From contig MVQY01000040.1 in the NCBI GenBank assembly GCA_002067325.1, forward strand, positions 1 through 10,156: DNA of 10,156 bases. The letters run 5' to 3'. A program made the position numbers and the translations under genes. The notes beneath the pieces were generated by a model. The model saw only the letters and a list, made by a program, of their open reading frames with translations. It was not told where the DNA came from and ran no database searches. Below, one piece after another: positions 8,256 to 10,156 of this stretch; position 1 is the first letter of the stretch, and each line of letters begins with the position of its first letter. This stretch comes from Methanobacterium sp. PtaU1.Bin097. Its GTDB lineage: Archaea; Methanobacteriota; Methanobacteria; Methanobacteriales; Methanobacteriaceae.

Positions 8256-9119
8256 ATGACTGATGAGAAAAAATTCAATTTAATTTCAAAAAAGGAAAAG
8301 AAATACATACCTATAGAGGAGATTAAATCCAACCTTGTTCTACCCCAGGAAATTAAAAAGAACCTTAAAACTGAATTTTTAGGTAATCATATCCATTTCT
8401 TTAAGGAAGTGGACTCCACCAACGACGTGGCCAAGAAGATGGCCAATGAAGGGGCTCTGGAAGGCACCATCGTAATCGCCGACCGCCAGCTGCGGGGTAG
8501 AGGCCGGCGGGGAAAGGAATGGATCTCACCAACCGGAGGGCTGTGGATGACCATCATCCTCCGACCCAGTGTAGAACCATCCAAAGCACCCCAATTAACA
8601 CTGGTAACTGGTGTTGCCGTAGCCGAAACACTGGACCAGGAATATGACCTGGATATTGGGATTAAATGGCCCAATGATATATTAATAGGATATAAAAAAG
8701 TAAGCGGAATACTCACCGAGGTAAAAACAAAAGATGGAAAGGTGGACTATGCCATAGTAGGGATTGGAATTGATATGAATGTGGATATCACTGATTTCCC
8801 CTCTCATCTGCGGGGTGGAGCTACCTCACTTAAAACTGAACTCGAACAGGAAATTGAGGGGACAGAACTCATTCAGAAATTCCTGGAAAATTTCGAAGTC
8901 CTGTACAACCAATTCGAGGAAGGGAACTTCCGGGAAATACTCACCCGGTGGCGTAAAATGTCCAGCACCATCGGCAAATACGTGGAAGTCCATAAAAGAG
9001 CACGCACCGTATACGGGGAAGCGGTTGGTGTTAACAAGGATGGGAAACTAATCCTGGAACAGGACGACGGCACGCTGCGAAAGGTAATCTCCGGAGAATG
9101 CGTCCACCTCACCAAATAA
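8256..9119 (+). CDS. birA: Biotin-protein ligase lacking the DNA-binding domain
   Basis: A 287-residue biotin-[acetyl-CoA-carboxylase]-type ligase. It makes biotinyl-AMP from biotin and ATP and transfers biotin to a lysine of carrier proteins, here most likely PycB. Motifs: VDSTNDVAKKMA (52-63), the nucleotide/biotin-binding GRGRRG (81-86) after TIVIADRQ, GGLWMTIILRP (94-104), KWPND (137-141), KVSGILTEV (148-156) and GIGIDMN (169-175). A C-terminal SH3-like domain spans about 238-287. The first 45 residues are lysine-rich and resemble only the linker that follows the winged-helix domain in bifunctional BirA; no helix-turn-helix is seen, so it should not be a repressor. It follows pycA by 28 bases. 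In Methanothermobacter thermautotrophicus pycA and the ligase gene are likewise adjacent while pycB is distant, which supports a conserved operon. Confidence 0.93.
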   Translation: MTDEKKFNLISKKEKKYIPIEEIKSNLVLPQEIKKNLKTEFLGNHIHFFKEVDSTNDVAKKMANEGALEGTIVIADRQLRGRGRRGKEWISPTGGLWMTIILRPSVEPSKAPQLTLVTGVAVAETLDQEYDLDIGIKWPNDILIGYKKVSGILTEVKTKDGKVDYAIVGIGIDMNVDITDFPSHLRGGATSLKTELEQEIEGTELIQKFLENFEVLYNQFEEGNFREILTRWRKMSSTIGKYVEVHKRARTVYGEAVGVNKDGKLILEQDDGTLRKVISGECVHLTK

Positions 9120-9162
9120 ATAAGATACTTATCCAAACCATTTATTAGTTAAACCAGGCTAA

Positions 9163-9250
9163 TTTTTAAACCTAAACCTATTTTTTTATCTAATCAACCC
9201 ATTTTAAACCTTAAATTTTACCTAAATTTTACCTAATCAACCCATTTTTT
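9163..9250 (+). terminator. T-tract terminator region after birA
   Basis: Several T-runs follow birA on the plus strand (T5 at 9163-9167, T7 at 9181-9187, T4 at 9202-9205, T6 at 9245-9250). Archaeal RNA polymerase terminates at such U-tracts without needing a hairpin, and none is obvious. The minus strand here is A-rich, so these tracts would stop birA transcription rather than rtcA transcription. Confidence 0.5.
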
Positions 9251-9316
9251 ACCTAATCAAACCTTTATCCTTTATTATTCCACCTAATTAACCCTTATCA
9301 ATGCGGGTTCACCTAA
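9170..9316 (+). repeat. Degenerate ACCTAA-type tandem repeats between birA and rtcA
   Basis: The hexamer ACCTAA occurs at 9170, 9220, 9231, 9251, 9282 and 9311. A longer unit, CTAATCAACCCATTTT, is exact at 9190-9205 and 9233-9248. It is partly repeated at 9253 (CTAATCAAACC) and 9284 (CTAATTAACCC). Spacing is irregular (43, 20 and 31 bases). The last copies run into the 3' end of rtcA, so its stop codon lies inside a repeat unit. This may be local slippage or duplication of a terminator-like unit. Confidence 0.6.
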
Positions 9317-10156
9317 TTTTCCTTCATATTCAAAGTTACGTCCGGTGATTTTCTCTGTAACGTAGATGTTGGTAAGGGTGTGTTCGGTTAGTTCTGCAGT
9401 TTTTACCGTGGAATTTCCGGCCATGGCCATGTAGGGTATGATCTGATCACCCATATATTTATCCAGGGCTGCGTTTCCGGATATGAAGTATAATAGTTCA
9501 TCTGCTGCCTGTTTACCAACTACTTCCGCTCTTTTACCTGGTTCCCCTATTGAACTGCTTCCTACTCTACTGTTTATCAACTCACCATCAGCACTACTTC
9601 CGGTTCCATCTTCTCCCTCTGTCCATAACACTATACCGGAACCCGGGCTTAAATATTCATCTGAATGCTGGACTTCTATTTCGAGTTGATAACCTGCCTT
9701 TTGCAGTGCATCCTTCGCTGCCTGGGCCTGTCTCAATGCCACATGCTCCGGTAATTTAACTGCATGGGAGATGCCCTTTATTCTGTCCACTTTTAAATCC
9801 AGTAGATTGAATGGACTTATATCCTTAACTGGATGGATAACTGCTTCTAAAACACCGCCACCCCGGGGATAGTGGCCTCTCTGGAGCAACTTCAACTCTA
9901 TATTGTATCCAATGGATTTTAAGATGGGTAAAGTAACGTTAGAAAGGTAATCCGCCGGTGGAGACCAGCGCACATCACTACCTCCACTCAGGGTGATTTT
10001 AACAGGATCTCTGGCAAAAGCGGCTGTTATCAGGAAACTCTGGAGTACAAGGGTCATGCTACCAGCCGTGCCTATGTCCAACTTAAAATCACCCCCTACC
10101 AGTTCTCCTGGTTGGAAGGTAACCTCTGTAGAGCCCACTTCTAACCCCTGGCAAGA
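9284..10156 (-). CDS. rtcA: RNA 3'-terminal phosphate cyclase, 5' end cut by the window
   Basis: RtcA converts an RNA 3'-phosphate to a 2',3'-cyclic phosphate using ATP through an enzyme-histidine-AMP intermediate. Seen here are VGSTEVTFQPG, DIGTAGSMTLVLQ, SGGSDVRWSPPADYL, the RGHYPRGGG segment, GDQIIPYMAMA and, near the C-terminus, TEHTLTN. The His of TEHTLTN (codon at 9381-9383) matches the nucleophile position of the family. The open frame continues to the right edge with 290 codons visible. The family is usually about 340 residues and starts with a glycine-rich DGSYGEGGGQ-like motif, so roughly 50 N-terminal residues lie outside. The GTG at 10138 is an internal valine codon and not the start. 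The gene converges on birA. Its substrates in methanogens are uncertain; a role in RNA repair or end processing is inferred from the family. Confidence 0.93.
   Translation of the reverse strand, partial: SCQGLEVGSTEVTFQPGELVGGDFKLDIGTAGSMTLVLQSFLITAAFARDPVKITLSGGSDVRWSPPADYLSNVTLPILKSIGYNIELKLLQRGHYPRGGGVLEAVIHPVKDISPFNLLDLKVDRIKGISHAVKLPEHVALRQAQAAKDALQKAGYQLEIEVQHSDEYLSPGSGIVLWTEGEDGTGSSADGELINSRVGSSSIGEPGKRAEVVGKQAADELLYFISGNAALDKYMGDQIIPYMAMAGNSTVKTAELTEHTLTNIYVTEKITGRNFEYEGKLGEPALIRVN

Noticed and set aside
8246..8268. TGATGA and CTGA together, resembling C and D boxes.
   Set aside because: They are explained by the birA ribosome binding site and first codons.
10136..10138. GTG as the start of rtcA.
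   Set aside because: The frame is open to the window edge, the residue aligns with an internal Val (VGSTE) of RtcA, and the conserved N-terminal glycine-rich motif would be missing.

Overview
The window looks like a chromosomal segment of a methanogenic archaeon of the order Methanobacteriales, probably a mesophilic Methanobacterium-like species. The evidence is a free-standing pyruvate carboxylase biotin-carboxylase subunit (pycA) followed directly by a biotin-protein ligase gene (birA), an arrangement established for this group. It is supported by archaeal GGTGA(T)-type ribosome binding sites, a BRE/TATA-type promoter, an archaeal METTL5-type rRNA methyltransferase and an archaeal-type RtcA. 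The assignment rests on gene content and remembered family features only; no search was run.

Left half (1-5700, minus strand, visibly AT-rich): a three-gene accessory operon. Its first gene (1463-5599) encodes a very large exported protein of 1378 residues. In order it has a signal peptide, an Asn/Ser/Thr/Lys-rich linker, what looks like the C-terminal half of a peptidase C39-like domain, about 400 residues of coiled coil, a transglutaminase-like domain, a long beta-rich region resembling bacterial Rhs-associated transglutaminase-like proteins, and three C-terminal membrane helices. The catalytic cysteine is absent from both protease-like folds. Two short genes follow after 7-10 bases each. 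They encode paralogous membrane proteins sharing N- and C-terminal motifs that I do not recognise as a named family. A further gene may start at the left edge. This operon is the least explained and most interesting part of the window.

Centre and right (5808-10156, mostly richer in G+C): housekeeping genes. A minus-strand METTL5-like N6-adenine rRNA methyltransferase is divergent from the plus-strand pycA-birA operon, separated by a 305-base AT-rich region with candidate promoters and a repeat pair flanking a TATA-like element. BirA should attach biotin to the carrier subunit PycB, which is not in the window; PycA then carboxylates that biotin, so PycA and PycB together make oxaloacetate from pyruvate. 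birA converges on a minus-strand rtcA (RNA 3'-phosphate cyclase), whose 5' end is cut by the window edge. The 164 bases between them hold plus-strand T-tracts and degenerate ACCTAA-type repeats.

No tRNA, rRNA, CRISPR array, insertion sequence or integrase was seen.
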